DNA from: Vibrio jasicida CAIM 1864 = LMG 25398
GTDB taxonomy: Bacteria > Pseudomonadota > Gammaproteobacteria > Enterobacterales > Vibrionaceae
Assembly (NCBI RefSeq): GCF_000400365.1
Contig: NZ_BAOG01000003.1
Location: forward strand, 186,001-250,000
Reading direction: 5' to 3'
DNA: 64,000 nt
Shown: positions 34,936 to 43,750 of the stretch, in pieces
How positions within the stretch are numbered: the first letter of the stretch is position 1
How the letters are laid out: each line of letters begins with the position of its first letter
Program-made: the position numbers and the translations under genes
The notes under the pieces: model-generated
Told to the model about the DNA's origin: nothing
The model's database searches: none
The model's input: the letters and a program-made list of their open reading frames with translations, nothing else

Positions 34936-35106
34936 ATGTTGGATAGAAAAACAAACTTGATACTAGATCAAGTAGCTGGTTTTAGAGAGAAGATATCAGA
35001 AGAAGAGACTCGTGAAAGCGTTACTTTTTTGTCTTTGGTAACTTCAGACTTGTGGCAAGCTCAAATACTCAAGTTGAGGGTAAGGCGACTGGCTTTAATG
35101 CAGTAA
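34936..35106 (+). CDS. Possible 56-aa small protein
   Basis: An ATG-to-TAA frame starting 14 bases after the nuclease stop encodes a charged helical peptide (LDQVAGFREKISEEETRE...LKLRVRRLALMQ). There is no clear ribosome-binding site and no family match. It overlaps an inverted repeat at 34955-34973. It may be a leader or spurious. Confidence 0.2.
   Translation: MLDRKTNLILDQVAGFREKISEEETRESVTFLSLVTSDLWQAQILKLRVRRLALMQ
34955..34973. promoter_or_regulatory. Inverted repeat upstream of the CARF gene
   Basis: ACTTGAT and ATCAAGT are perfect seven-base arms around ACTAG, in the 368-base gap between the nuclease and CARF genes. There is no T tract, so it is more like an operator than a terminator. 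Confidence 0.3.
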
Positions 35107-35289
35107 GTTGGCAGTAACCTTCTCTCACACAAGAACCTAGCTCCACACAATATACTTCCATAGGTGAAACTCCAACTTGGGGTAATATGTCAGACGATGA
35201 TATTCCGTTCTAAGGTAAGCGCGCTCGAGCCTGAAATAGGTATGTCTAAATCCACTCTAAATGAACGTAATTTCCATAAGGAAAACAAA

Positions 35290-36420
35290 GTGAAAAACAT
35301 CTTGGTAGCCGTAACAGGCGCGAGTCCTCAAGTCCTAACTGAAACGTTGTTTGCATTGAATCATCAAGGTAAAACAATGCCAGATGAAGTGTTTGTGATT
35401 ACTACCGCTAACGCTAAGCAAACGTTAGAGGAAGGGCTATTTCAAGATGGTCATTGGAACAAGCTAATAGAAGATTATCAACTCCCAGAAGTTAAGTTTA
35501 GTTCCAACAATATTTGGTTGATCTCCGATGAAGAGGGTAATGTCTTAGAAGATGCAAAGGCAGAAGCTGACCAAATTGTAATGGCTGACTTTATTACACA
35601 GAAAGTAGAGGAGCTGACTCGTAATGACGATGTTGCGATTCATGCTTCAATTGCTGGTGGCCGAAAGACAATGGCTTTTTACATGGGATACGCAATGTCT
35701 TTGTATGGTCGTGAGCAAGATGTGCTCAGCCATGTGTTTGTTGACGATGATTTTGAGTTTGTGAGCGAGTTTTATTACCCAACTCCTTACGATAAGTACA
35801 TTGTCGGGAGGGACAAAAAAAAGGTTGTAAACACTAAGGATGCCAATGTTACCTTAGCGGAAATCCCGTTTGTAAGAATGCGTCGTCAAGTTGATGAGTC
35901 AATTTACAACCAAATGCAAAACCATTCATTTTCGAAAACGGTATCGGCTCTAAACAGTGCGCATAACTCTGGCGTTAAAGTGAAAATTTCTACCAAGGAT
36001 AAGACTCTGGATGTAGCAGGTGTGTCTGTAAAACTAACAGCTAAAGCGTTATCAATTTATTTATTTTTCGTCAATAAAGGAATGAGAACGGAAACGCTAG
36101 GACGATCATTTGAGGAAGATGTTGAGCAAACTCGTGAATATTTAGAGGTTTTAGACTCCATGAAAGCAGACGTACGTTTGTATAGAAGTATGGGTCTAGA
36201 AGATGAAGGCCAGTGGCGGCAAAACGATTTCACTTTGACTCCTAAATTGACCAAAGACTTCGTTCGCCAATCTCTGAGCGCTTTCCATAAAACTCTAGAG
36301 GAGCGCCTAGTCTCTGACATCGTAGCAAAAATCAAAGTGCATTCTGATGGAGCTAAAGCGGGAGCCAGCTACAGCATATGTAGAGACCTTATGATTGAGG
36401 TTGACGGGAAGCTCGTTTAG
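35290..36420 (+). CDS. Orphan CARF-domain protein, NE0113/TIGR02584 CRISPR-associated family
   Basis: I start this gene at GTG 35290, with AAGGA seven bases upstream, rather than at earlier in-frame codons; the product (376 aa) then opens with KNILVAVTGASPQVLTETL. That N-terminus and ASIAGGRKTMAFYMGYAMS near residues 119-137 are the two ligand-loop signatures of the CARF fold in the Cas_NE0113 family. This family is related to Csm6/Csx effectors and ring nucleases that bind or cleave cyclic oligoadenylate in type III CRISPR systems. The C-terminal 150 residues look like a winged-helix/helical region with no HEPN R-x4-6-H that I could identify. No CRISPR array or cas gene is in the window. It is either a stand-alone signal sensor or the remains of a larger system. 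Confidence 0.75.
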   Translation: MKNILVAVTGASPQVLTETLFALNHQGKTMPDEVFVITTANAKQTLEEGLFQDGHWNKLIEDYQLPEVKFSSNNIWLISDEEGNVLEDAKAEADQIVMADFITQKVEELTRNDDVAIHASIAGGRKTMAFYMGYAMSLYGREQDVLSHVFVDDDFEFVSEFYYPTPYDKYIVGRDKKKVVNTKDANVTLAEIPFVRMRRQVDESIYNQMQNHSFSKTVSALNSAHNSGVKVKISTKDKTLDVAGVSVKLTAKALSIYLFFVNKGMRTETLGRSFEEDVEQTREYLEVLDSMKADVRLYRSMGLEDEGQWRQNDFTLTPKLTKDFVRQSLSAFHKTLEERLVSDIVAKIKVHSDGAKAGASYSICRDLMIEVDGKLV

Positions 36421-36459
36421 TATTCATTGCCTTTGTTAGTTTATTGAACATTGAAAACG

Positions 36460-36490
36460 CAAAGCCCGCTATTTTAGCGGGCTTTGTTGT
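36460..36490 (+). terminator. Terminator after the CARF gene
   Basis: An eleven-base-pair stem (CAAAGCCCGCT / AGCGGGCTTTG) with an ATTTT loop lies 39 bases after the CARF stop and is followed by a T-rich stretch. It marks the right edge of the defence block. Confidence 0.85.
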
Positions 36491-36656
36491 ATCTAGAGCC
36501 TATCACGCTGTATTCAAATCCCTTTTAGAATTCGATAAATTCCGCCAATACAAACAAAAAATGTGATTGTCTTTTTTAATCTTGCTTGGAGTCAGTTGAA
36601 CTCAACGCACCGTACACCCAAAGTACTCCTCTTTTTAATATTAGAGAGGTATACAA

Positions 36657-37478
36657 ATGTGGGAAAACATTTCTCTAGAAGCATTGTATGAAAAATGTTT
36701 GGAGATGCTGCTGACCTTTGGGCCAAAGTTCATATTAGCTTTGATGGTGTTGTTTGTTGGCTGGTGGATTGTAGGCAAAGTCAGCCGAGCGATAGAAGTC
36801 ACGTTAGAAAAAATGAAAATCGAGCATGGTTTGAGAGGCTTTCTCTCGTCTCTTGCCTCCGTCATTTTAAAAATCCTTTTGATCATTTCTGCTGCATCCA
36901 TGATTGGTGTCGAAACCACGTCCTTTATTGCAATGCTCGGTGCAGCTGGCCTTGCTGTAGGTATGGCTCTGCAAGGCAGCTTGTCTAATTTCGCCGGTGG
37001 CGTGCTGATTCTGTTTTTCAAGCCATTTAAAGTCGGCGATGTGATTGAAGCGCAAGGGCACATGGGTAAAGTGGTTGATATTCAAATCTTTGTGACTGTC
37101 TTGCTGACCTATGACAACCAAAAAATCATCATTCCTAACGGCTCATTGTCTAACGGAACGGTAAAGAACCTATTTTGTGAAGATAAGCGCCGTATAGATA
37201 TCGAATTCGGCATTAGTTATGGCGATGATATCCATAAAGCACGACGCGTTCTCATGCAGGTGATGGAAAACTATGATTTGATCATCAATGAGCCTGAGCC
37301 TACGGTGCATGTGAGCCAACACGGCGATAGCCATGTCGGAATGTTAGTGTGGGCGTGGGTTGATTCTGAAAATTATTGGCCGGCGTATTTTGGTCTTTAT
37401 GAGCGAGTGAAAGATGCCTTTGATTCCGAAGACATCACGATTCCATTCCCTCAAAGAGATGTTCACATTCAACGATAA
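36657..37478 (+). CDS. mscS: Small-conductance mechanosensitive channel, MscS family
   Basis: This 273-aa protein has the E. coli MscS size and layout. Three hydrophobic segments lie at about 20-45, 64-85 and 90-120. The third is the Gly/Ala-rich pore helix (MLGAAGLAVGMALQGSLSNF) that packs the pore, followed by the beta domain (KPFKVGDVIEAQGHMGKV) and a C-terminal alpha/beta domain. It opens on membrane tension to release osmolytes, a housekeeping role suited to a marine bacterium. An AGAGAGG lies seven bases before the ATG. It has its own terminator and looks like resident genome rather than island content. Confidence 0.95.
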   Translation: MWENISLEALYEKCLEMLLTFGPKFILALMVLFVGWWIVGKVSRAIEVTLEKMKIEHGLRGFLSSLASVILKILLIISAASMIGVETTSFIAMLGAAGLAVGMALQGSLSNFAGGVLILFFKPFKVGDVIEAQGHMGKVVDIQIFVTVLLTYDNQKIIIPNGSLSNGTVKNLFCEDKRRIDIEFGISYGDDIHKARRVLMQVMENYDLIINEPEPTVHVSQHGDSHVGMLVWAWVDSENYWPAYFGLYERVKDAFDSEDITIPFPQRDVHIQR

Positions 37479-37482
37479 AACG

Positions 37483-37505
37483 AAAGGAGCGCCAGCTCCT
37501 TTTTT
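37483..37505 (+). terminator. Terminator after mscS
   Basis: AAAGGAGC / GCTCCTTT stem of eight base pairs with a GCCA loop and a run of T, five bases after the stop. Confidence 0.9.
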
Positions 37506-38027
37506 CTTTTCTAGACACAAAGATTATTTGCAAGATAAGAGCAAAGTGTTGTTGTCTTTCTATGTTCGTTTTATTAGCAAGAGTAAATATAATAACAATG
37601 AAATATGAGGTTCTTTATATTTTGTTTATTTATATTAGTTCTTATTTGATTATATTTTTCAATCATAATGATAAATAATTTGATTGGAACGTAAGTCACA
37701 AGAAATAACTATACATAGCTCTGATTGATTGGTGTTCTGTTCTGGTATATTTACTCTACATTTCTATTGGGTTATGGATGGAAAATGAACTTATAGATAT
37801 GTTTTTTAAGGAAATTGTTTGTTTGTGTTGGTTTTGTCATATATATCTGAATTATTTAAAATTGTGATGTTAATTCCTATCAATAACCATAGTGCTTTTA
37901 TTGATTAAACTTACGTATATTATTTTTCACTGTTTTCTGATTAAAATTATAAACACGCAATAGGTAACAGTGGTTATAAAATATCCGCTGAAGCTATTTT
38001 GTACAATAAACGGTAGAGAGTGAAAAA
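37506..38027. other. Very AT-rich promoter region of the LPMO gene
   Basis: About 520 bases of strongly AT-rich sequence without a supported gene lie upstream of the chitin-active LPMO. Such tracts in Vibrio often bind H-NS and carry carbon-source-dependent promoters, but I see no clear operator for CRP or the chitin regulator ChiS. Confidence 0.4.
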
Positions 38028-39515
38028 GTGAAAGCAAATAATAACATTCTTAAAATCGCGGTGGGTATGGCGATGCTATCCGGGCTACCTACAGCAGCCA
38101 ATGCTCACGGCTGGTCTGAGTTCCCGAGTGCTCGTCAAAACACGTGTTACGAACAAGGTGGAGTTTGGTCTGGTACGCCACCAAATGCAGCATGTGCTCA
38201 AGCGAAAGATATCTCTGGTTCTTATCCTTTTGTTCAGCGTAATGAATTCGCTAAGAACATTACTGATTACAACAATATGGCAGCAGTGAAAGCGGCGATT
38301 CCTGACGGCACATTGTGTTATGCAAATGACTCTCAGAAAAAGGGAATGGGTGCGCCACATACGGCTTGGACTCGTACTGAACTAAACACAGGAACATTTG
38401 AATTTGTGTTTAATGCGACGGCTCCTCACAACCCTTCATTCTGGGAGTTTTATCTAACCAAACCTGGTGCGGATCTAAGTAAAGCACTGGCATGGGGCGA
38501 TCTAGACTTGATTCAGACGGTAGGTAATGTTCCCGTAAATGGCGGCAAATACCGCATGGACGTTACGATTCCGTCAGATCGTTCTGGTGACGCGATTCTA
38601 TTTGTTCGTTGGCAGCGTGATGATGCCGCTGGTGAAGGCTTCTACAACTGTTCTGATATCACTATTGCAGGTGGTGATACTCTTCCTCCTGAAGCTGATC
38701 TTGTTCGCGGTGACCTGTACATTCCTCAAGGTTTTGTAAATCCTGAAATCGGTGACACAGTTAAATATGACATCATCAACAAGAATGGCGATGTGGCACG
38801 TAGTTTTGATATTAAGGTTGAAGCTTCGAACGTAAATGATTGGGCACGTCTACTTGCTTCAGAAATCAACGGTTGGCACGCAGAGTTCAAAGACGGCGCA
38901 GTCTTCATCGGTGATTGGCATGAAGAAATGTCACATTACATGTATTTCCAAAATGATCCATCACGTAACTTCTTTAACTCAAAAGATAGCCGCGCATCTG
39001 GCATGATTTCAGTTATTGATGGTGATGATGGTGGTGTAGAGCCACTGACTGGCGATATTTATGAACTTGTGAAGAGCGATAAAGTCGTCAATGCTGGTGA
39101 CAGCGTAATTATTGCCACAAGTGAAGCCGCGAACCTAACACAAACTCAAGGTTCATCGGTGAGCATTCAGAACAACGGTACTTCGTCTATAGTGGTAAAC
39201 ACTAGTGCAATCACGCAGAACGAAACACTGTCATTTGTTGCTAACGCGGTAAACAGCGCACGTGCTGAGACGTTTACTTTCGAGGTTATTGCAGGTGATG
39301 ACGAAATTACGCCACCAAAACCTGAGCCAGACCCAGATCCTAAACCAGATCCAGATGAGAATGGCACTTGGGATGCTGCTAAAACATACTTAGGTGGTGA
39401 AGTGGTTTCTTACGCTGACCAAAACTGGAAAGCACAGTGGTGGATTCAAGGTGGTGACAACCCTGAAGCGACTTACCAGAAAGACCAATGGGGTGTTTGG
39501 CGTCCAACTAACTAA
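38028..39515 (+). CDS. GbpA-like chitin-active lytic polysaccharide monooxygenase (AA10) with CBM5/12
   Basis: This 495-aa secreted protein has a signal peptide ending ANA, so the mature N-terminus is H27 (HGWSEFPSARQ), the first histidine of the copper brace. The second is the His of GAPHTAW near residue 111. The AA10 domain runs to about 220. A GbpA_2-like domain (GDLYIPQGFVNPEIGDTVKY) follows, then an Ig-like region and a Pro/Asp-rich linker of PDP repeats. It ends in a C-terminal CBM5/12 (WDAAKTYLGGEVVSYADQNW...WW). The enzyme oxidatively cuts crystalline chitin outside the cell, and GbpA relatives also mediate attachment to chitin and mucin. The start is GTG. It is monocistronic, with a terminator 57 bases after the stop. 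Confidence 0.93.
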   Translation: MKANNNILKIAVGMAMLSGLPTAANAHGWSEFPSARQNTCYEQGGVWSGTPPNAACAQAKDISGSYPFVQRNEFAKNITDYNNMAAVKAAIPDGTLCYANDSQKKGMGAPHTAWTRTELNTGTFEFVFNATAPHNPSFWEFYLTKPGADLSKALAWGDLDLIQTVGNVPVNGGKYRMDVTIPSDRSGDAILFVRWQRDDAAGEGFYNCSDITIAGGDTLPPEADLVRGDLYIPQGFVNPEIGDTVKYDIINKNGDVARSFDIKVEASNVNDWARLLASEINGWHAEFKDGAVFIGDWHEEMSHYMYFQNDPSRNFFNSKDSRASGMISVIDGDDGGVEPLTGDIYELVKSDKVVNAGDSVIIATSEAANLTQTQGSSVSIQNNGTSSIVVNTSAITQNETLSFVANAVNSARAETFTFEVIAGDDEITPPKPEPDPDPKPDPDENGTWDAAKTYLGGEVVSYADQNWKAQWWIQGGDNPEATYQKDQWGVWRPTN

Positions 39516-39572
39516 TCTCGATTCTCATATTGAGAGATATCAGTTTACGCGTTTATTAAATTGATAAATAAG

Positions 39573-39606
39573 AAAGCCACCATGGTTGATGTATGGTGGC
39601 TTTTTT
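39573..39606 (+). terminator. Terminator after the LPMO gene
   Basis: AAAGCCACCAT / ATGGTGGCTTT, an eleven-base-pair stem with a nine-base loop followed by six T. Confidence 0.92.
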
Positions 39607-39775
39607 GACGATGAGTAATTGAAACTCGACGTCGAATGCAATAAGCAATTCTAAAAAACTCGAGAGTTCAGATGCTTATTCCTAATCATTCTGGTGGGTT
39701 AATATGCGTCTGAGCATTAACACCTCCTATAGTCTTGACCTCACCTTAAAATGACAATAATGCGAAATTTTACTT

Positions 39776-39804
39776 GAGCCCCATGGATGTGAGGGCTCTT
39801 TTTT
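39776..39804 (+). terminator. Orphan terminator hairpin in an intergenic region (possible small RNA end)
   Basis: GAGCCC / GGGCTC stem followed by TTTTTT, more than 170 bases after the LPMO terminator and about 180 bases before the glycosyltransferase start. No ORF ends here. An imperfect hairpin (GGTGGGTTAATATGC...GCATTAACACC) lies upstream at about 39691-39724. The 378-base gap from 39604 to 39981 may therefore encode a small RNA. Confidence 0.45.
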
Positions 39805-39981
39805 CGTTTGGCGCCTTTGCATCTCCCCTTGGCTTTGTTATTGCATAGTGAACAATAACCGGGGGACAGCGCATCTCTCGTTATCAAATTGAAAATAGGT
39901 ACTCGGTTGGCTTTCTAACTTACGACCAATGAGCATTATGGGGCGACCTCTTTGCTCACGGAGATAGTGAAGGAGAAAGCA

Positions 39982-41205
39982 GTGAAAGATTCCAATGATT
40001 TAGTATTCAAACCAACAGTGTTTTGTTGGGCGTTAATCTCACCCCAAAAACAAGGTTCTTTTGAAGACTACCTATGGTCAATGGGAAAAGAAGCCCAAAA
40101 GCGTGGTTGGACTTACATTGTCTGCGTTATTGAACCCATATCACCGACTCTGAAGACATGGCTGCTTGAGTCAGGCTGTGAGCTTATTTGCTTAGATTAT
40201 GACAAAATCACTAATTCAGGCTTCATTGTGCGTTTATTGAAAGAGCGTAAAGTCGATATTCTTCACACCCACTTTATTGGTCCAACAGATCCGAGTTTGT
40301 TGTTGTGTAAATTGAGGTGGGGCGGAAAAATTGTTTTTACGGATCACAGCTCCAATCCTCTTGGTATGCCCAGTAAAGATTATTTGGTCTTAAACCAACT
40401 CCGTTCTATGCGGCAAAGTATTCTGAGTCTCGCGATTGACGCATATCTGCCTGTCTCTGATTTTGTTGCATCACGCATTGCTCGAAACTTGCCAAATGCT
40501 CACCACAAAATACATCGCCTCTATAACGGTATTGACCTCGCGCGGTTTCAATCGGCGATATCTAAAGAGAAAGCAAGGCAGATTAAGTCCGCGCAACTTG
40601 GCGTATCCGACGACATCATGATAGTGGCCTTCATTGGTCAGCTGACACAGGAGAAGGGCATCGACCATTTTCTCAATGTTGCCAAACGTTGTGTTGATGG
40701 TGGTATCGAATGCCAGTTCTTGATCATTGGCGATGGCGCATACCGTAAAGAAGTGGAAACCCTTTGTGCTCATCAGGATTACCAGAGAGACATTCAATAT
40801 TTAGGTTTACGCTCTGATGTTCCGGATATCTTGAGTGTCACGGATGTTTTTGTTATGCCGTCTCTTTGGGGAGAGGCGTTTGGTCTTACTGCGATTGAAG
40901 CGTCCGCATGCGGTGTTCCTGTTGTTGCTTCTAATATAGGTGGTCTACCAGAGGTCATACTGCATCATCACAGTGGGATCTTAATTGAAGCTGGGGATGA
41001 GACTGGTTTATATGACGCTATCTGGCGATTAATCGAAGATACGGACGCTAGAGTAGAGTTTGGCAAAAACGGCCGACGTCATGCAGAACAGAACTTTGGC
41101 TTGGACAATATGGTGTCTAAGACTTTTTCGCATTATCAACGTTTGCTTAATTCGAATGAAAGTTTGTGGGAGAGCATGAAAAAAATGCTCGAATTGAGAG
41201 GTTAG
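39982..41205 (+). CDS. Glycosyltransferase family 4-type (GT-B fold)
   Basis: I start at GTG 39982, with AAGGAG six bases upstream, rather than at the in-frame TTG 39952. The 407-aa product has the two Rossmann halves of GT-B enzymes. The C-terminal half has VAFIGQLTQEKGIDHF and the nucleotide-sugar signature EAFGLTAIEASACGVPVVAS, with the E-x7-E arrangement typical of retaining GT4 enzymes. Donor and acceptor cannot be told from sequence. The next gene, 16 bases away, encodes a PhyH-like dioxygenase, so the pair may modify a glycan, lipid or small molecule together. No polysaccharide cluster surrounds it. Confidence 0.85.
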   Translation: MKDSNDLVFKPTVFCWALISPQKQGSFEDYLWSMGKEAQKRGWTYIVCVIEPISPTLKTWLLESGCELICLDYDKITNSGFIVRLLKERKVDILHTHFIGPTDPSLLLCKLRWGGKIVFTDHSSNPLGMPSKDYLVLNQLRSMRQSILSLAIDAYLPVSDFVASRIARNLPNAHHKIHRLYNGIDLARFQSAISKEKARQIKSAQLGVSDDIMIVAFIGQLTQEKGIDHFLNVAKRCVDGGIECQFLIIGDGAYRKEVETLCAHQDYQRDIQYLGLRSDVPDILSVTDVFVMPSLWGEAFGLTAIEASACGVPVVASNIGGLPEVILHHHSGILIEAGDETGLYDAIWRLIEDTDARVEFGKNGRRHAEQNFGLDNMVSKTFSHYQRLLNSNESLWESMKKMLELRG

Positions 41206-41221
41206 GAGAGAGGGAGCTCTA

Positions 41222-42109
41222 ATGCTAAACGTAGAAGATATTCTCAAACAATTACGTGAAAACGGTATTGTTGTGCTTGATGGTTATATTCCGCTACCTA
41301 AGCTCGAGCAAATGCAGCGATGCTTTGATCAACACCTTACCCATCCACAGTTTAATACTTGGACGGGATACCAACAAAATGAACGATGGCGATTACTCAT
41401 TGAAAACTTACTTACACTGTCGCCTGCTTTTTTGTACCCAATCCAACATGATGATTTGATGCATATATGCCGTGACTACATTGGCGACCGATTTCAAGTG
41501 ACTGAGGTTAGGGGGTGGAAAACCATTCGTACCACTCGTAATTTTCATGGATGGCATAACGACGCTTGGTATGACGTTGACCGATGCCAAGAGCCACCAC
41601 CCCAGATAAAGTTGGGTGTGTATCTTACCGATGTAGACAGTGGTGAGTTTGCTTACGTAGAGCAAAGCCATCGGCAAAAATTGGCTCCGGGTCATTGGAA
41701 TAAAGCGCAAGTCGACGAAATGAACTTGCCAATAAGACACGTGACCGGCAAGGCAGGAACCGCCTTTTTATTTGATACGAGTGGGGTTCACCGACAAAAC
41801 TATCCGGTGCTGACATCTCGTAATGTGGTGTTTTACAATTTTCACGATCCTGCTTTCCCTATTCAGAGTTTGGATAAGGAGTATGATCGGTACGCGCCGC
41901 TTTTGCTCAACGCTGCTTTTTTGAAAGGTTTGACCAAAGAACATGAACGAATCTTAGGGTTCGGCGATGAGCGATATTTTGAAGATGGCTTTATACCGAA
42001 ACAACGTTATCCAGCTCTGCATAGTTTGGTTAAAGCTGGGTTATTTACCCGTCTTCTTGGACAAGATTGCCAACAATTATTTAATCGAGTGGCGACAAAG
42101 ATCTTTTGA
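41222..42109 (+). CDS. Phytanoyl-CoA dioxygenase (PhyH)-like Fe(II)/2-oxoglutarate enzyme
   Basis: This 295-aa protein has the metal-binding H-x-D of the PhyH family in HGWHNDAWYD and a distal His/Arg pair in FLFDTSGVHRQNYP with a downstream Arg (TSRNVVFYNF). These residues normally bind Fe(II) and 2-oxoglutarate for hydroxylation or halogenation. A GGGAG lies upstream of the ATG. It follows the glycosyltransferase gene by 16 bases with no terminator, so they are probably one operon. The substrate is unknown. Bacterial relatives hydroxylate small molecules, and fatty-acid work is not implied. Confidence 0.82.
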   Translation: MLNVEDILKQLRENGIVVLDGYIPLPKLEQMQRCFDQHLTHPQFNTWTGYQQNERWRLLIENLLTLSPAFLYPIQHDDLMHICRDYIGDRFQVTEVRGWKTIRTTRNFHGWHNDAWYDVDRCQEPPPQIKLGVYLTDVDSGEFAYVEQSHRQKLAPGHWNKAQVDEMNLPIRHVTGKAGTAFLFDTSGVHRQNYPVLTSRNVVFYNFHDPAFPIQSLDKEYDRYAPLLLNAAFLKGLTKEHERILGFGDERYFEDGFIPKQRYPALHSLVKAGLFTRLLGQDCQQLFNRVATKIF

Positions 42110-42215
42110 GGACGTTATTCTTAATCGTCTAGCGTAGGCAGAATACAGTGATCTTGTTAAAATGCCGATTCGCGGCTGCACATTGAACTTCAGTCCACTC
42201 AAAGAGAGAACACCT

Positions 42216-42647
42216 ATGACGGTAGAAAATGTGCTTCCTGAACACTATGCGGAGCTGCTAGTAGTTTGGGAAAACTCAGTCCGAGCGACGCATGACTTCA
42301 TCACAGAAGAAGATATTGAGTTTTTTAAACCCATCATTATTGAGCAAGCATTTCCTGCAGTCACCTTAAAGTGTGTAAAAGACACTACAGGTGCAATACA
42401 AGGTTTTGTTGGTGTTCATGATGAAAAAATCGAGATGCTGTTTCTTCTAGATCAAGCAAGAGGAAAGGGCATAGGTAAGATGTTGCTGCAACATGCGATC
42501 AAACATCTCGGCGCAGTAAAAGTCGATGTGAATGAGCAAAACCCACAAGCCGTCGGTTTTTACCAACGTATGGGCTTTAAAATCGAATCTCGCTCACCAC
42601 TCGATGATATGGGTAAACCATTTCCAATTTTACACATGACGTTGTAA
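42216..42647 (+). CDS. GNAT family N-acetyltransferase
   Basis: I choose ATG 42216 with an AGAGAG upstream; the in-frame ATG at 42162 has no ribosome-binding site. The 143-aa product has the acetyl-CoA loop QARGKGIGKMLLQHA (R/Q-x2-G-x-G/A) and the downstream VDVNEQNPQAVGFYQRMGFK segment typical of GNAT enzymes. It is close in layout to E. coli YjaB-type proteins. The substrate is unknown. It stands alone, with its own terminator. Confidence 0.88.
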   Translation: MTVENVLPEHYAELLVVWENSVRATHDFITEEDIEFFKPIIIEQAFPAVTLKCVKDTTGAIQGFVGVHDEKIEMLFLLDQARGKGIGKMLLQHAIKHLGAVKVDVNEQNPQAVGFYQRMGFKIESRSPLDDMGKPFPILHMTL

Positions 42648-42692
42648 CGCTCGATATGTCGTACATCCGCCTTAACAAGGTTTTGCTAGAAG

Positions 42693-42725
42693 AAACGCCC
42701 AAAGCTAATAACTTTGGGCGTTTCC
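42693..42725. terminator. Probably bidirectional terminator between convergent genes
   Basis: AAACGCCCAAAG / CTTTGGGCGTTT, a perfect twelve-base-pair stem with a seven-base loop, lies between the + strand acetyltransferase and the - strand HD-GYP gene. T tracts on both strands suit termination from either side. Confidence 0.88.
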
Positions 42726-42784
42726 GTTTGTAACCGTTGGATATAGGCAGTCACTCAAAACAGGTATAGGAAAGAAAGTGTTTT

Positions 42785-43408
42785 TCACGACAGGTTGCTT
42801 TTACCGTGAGAATCAATATAAGTAACAAACAGCTCGACGAGATTCGGATTAAACTGGCCTTTATCTTTTTCGGTTAAAAGGATATTGATTGCTTTCGAGT
42901 TAGGCATGCCTTTTCTGTAAGCTCTGTCTGAAACCATTGCGTCCCATGTGTCGACAATCGCGAGCACTTGCGCGATAAATGGAATCTCGTCGCCCTTAAG
43001 ACGAAATGGATAACCATTCCCATCCCAACGTTCATGGTGAAGACCACCAACCATTGTTGCTGTTTCTAGAGCTTTAATACCTCTTGCAATCTGGTAGGTG
43101 TACTTTACATGCTCGCTCATCACTTGACGTTCAATTGGTTCAAGCTTGCCATGTTTATGGAGGATCGCCGTTGGTGTTTTTAGCTTGCCTAAGTCATGTA
43201 CTAGAGCTGCATCAAAAATCAGCTCTAACTGCGCATCTGTAAAATTCAGAAACTCACCAAAATCATGAGCGACTAGGCATACATTGAGCGTGTGTGTATA
43301 GGTTTCCGGAGAGTGCTCTGCCATTTCTTGCAGCAATTCAAGTGCTGTAAATGAATGTGCGTGGTTCAATGCCATTGCATACACATGATTGAGTTTGACG
43401 TTTTGCAT
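42785..43408 (-). CDS. HD-GYP domain protein (putative c-di-GMP phosphodiesterase)
   Basis: This 207-aa protein is almost only an HD-GYP domain. It has HDLGK near residue 71, a later HH pair in GGLHHERWDGNGYP (the GYP loop), and DTWDAMVSDRAYRKG. These are the metal ligands and c-di-GMP recognition loop of active enzymes, and all appear intact. It has no receiver, PAS or membrane segment, so regulation must come from partners or expression. In Vibrio, c-di-GMP controls the switch between motility and biofilm, which may connect it to the surface genes to its right. Confidence 0.88.
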   Translation of the reverse strand: MQNVKLNHVYAMALNHAHSFTALELLQEMAEHSPETYTHTLNVCLVAHDFGEFLNFTDAQLELIFDAALVHDLGKLKTPTAILHKHGKLEPIERQVMSEHVKYTYQIARGIKALETATMVGGLHHERWDGNGYPFRLKGDEIPFIAQVLAIVDTWDAMVSDRAYRKGMPNSKAINILLTEKDKGQFNPNLVELFVTYIDSHGKSNLS

Positions 43409-43750
43409 ACCTACACCTTAAGTCGTTCGTTTGGGCCGGCAAGTATGGTGAAGGTTAGTGCTTGTGTTAAATGAATGGTCGTGAATCGAAATTAATAAGG
43501 GTTAAATCGGTGTTTTAGAAGTTTTTATAATGGCGTAATTGTTTGGAATCAACGAGATAGCATCGTATAAAACTTATAGTGAAAATCTATGGGATAATGG
43601 GTTTTAGATTGTAGTTGCGTGGGCAAAAATGGTTAACAGCCATGCTTCTTCAATCTGCGATTAATGGCATTATTCACAACCATTTATTGGTAACTGATTC
43701 CGCTCGTGTGGATGATAGCCGCTCGAACAATCAGTATTAATTATCACACC
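43409..43750. other. Intergenic region, no supported gene
   Basis: Promoter region of the minus-strand HD-GYP gene and of the hypothetical gene at 43751. No clear operator, repeat or RNA structure was noticed. Confidence 0.4.

Noticed and set aside
35164..35289. Longer N-terminus for the CARF protein
   Set aside because: The extra 42 residues precede the first beta strand of the CARF fold and have no ribosome-binding site. GTG 35290 has AAGGA at ideal spacing.
34214..36420. CRISPR array or cas cluster near the CARF gene
   Set aside because: No regularly spaced repeats were seen around the gene or in the gaps of the window, and no other cas-like protein is encoded.
36000..37000. Island boundary marked by tRNA or direct repeats
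   Set aside because: I looked for a tRNA end or repeated attachment core around the change from defence genes to mscS and found none; the left edge lies outside the window.
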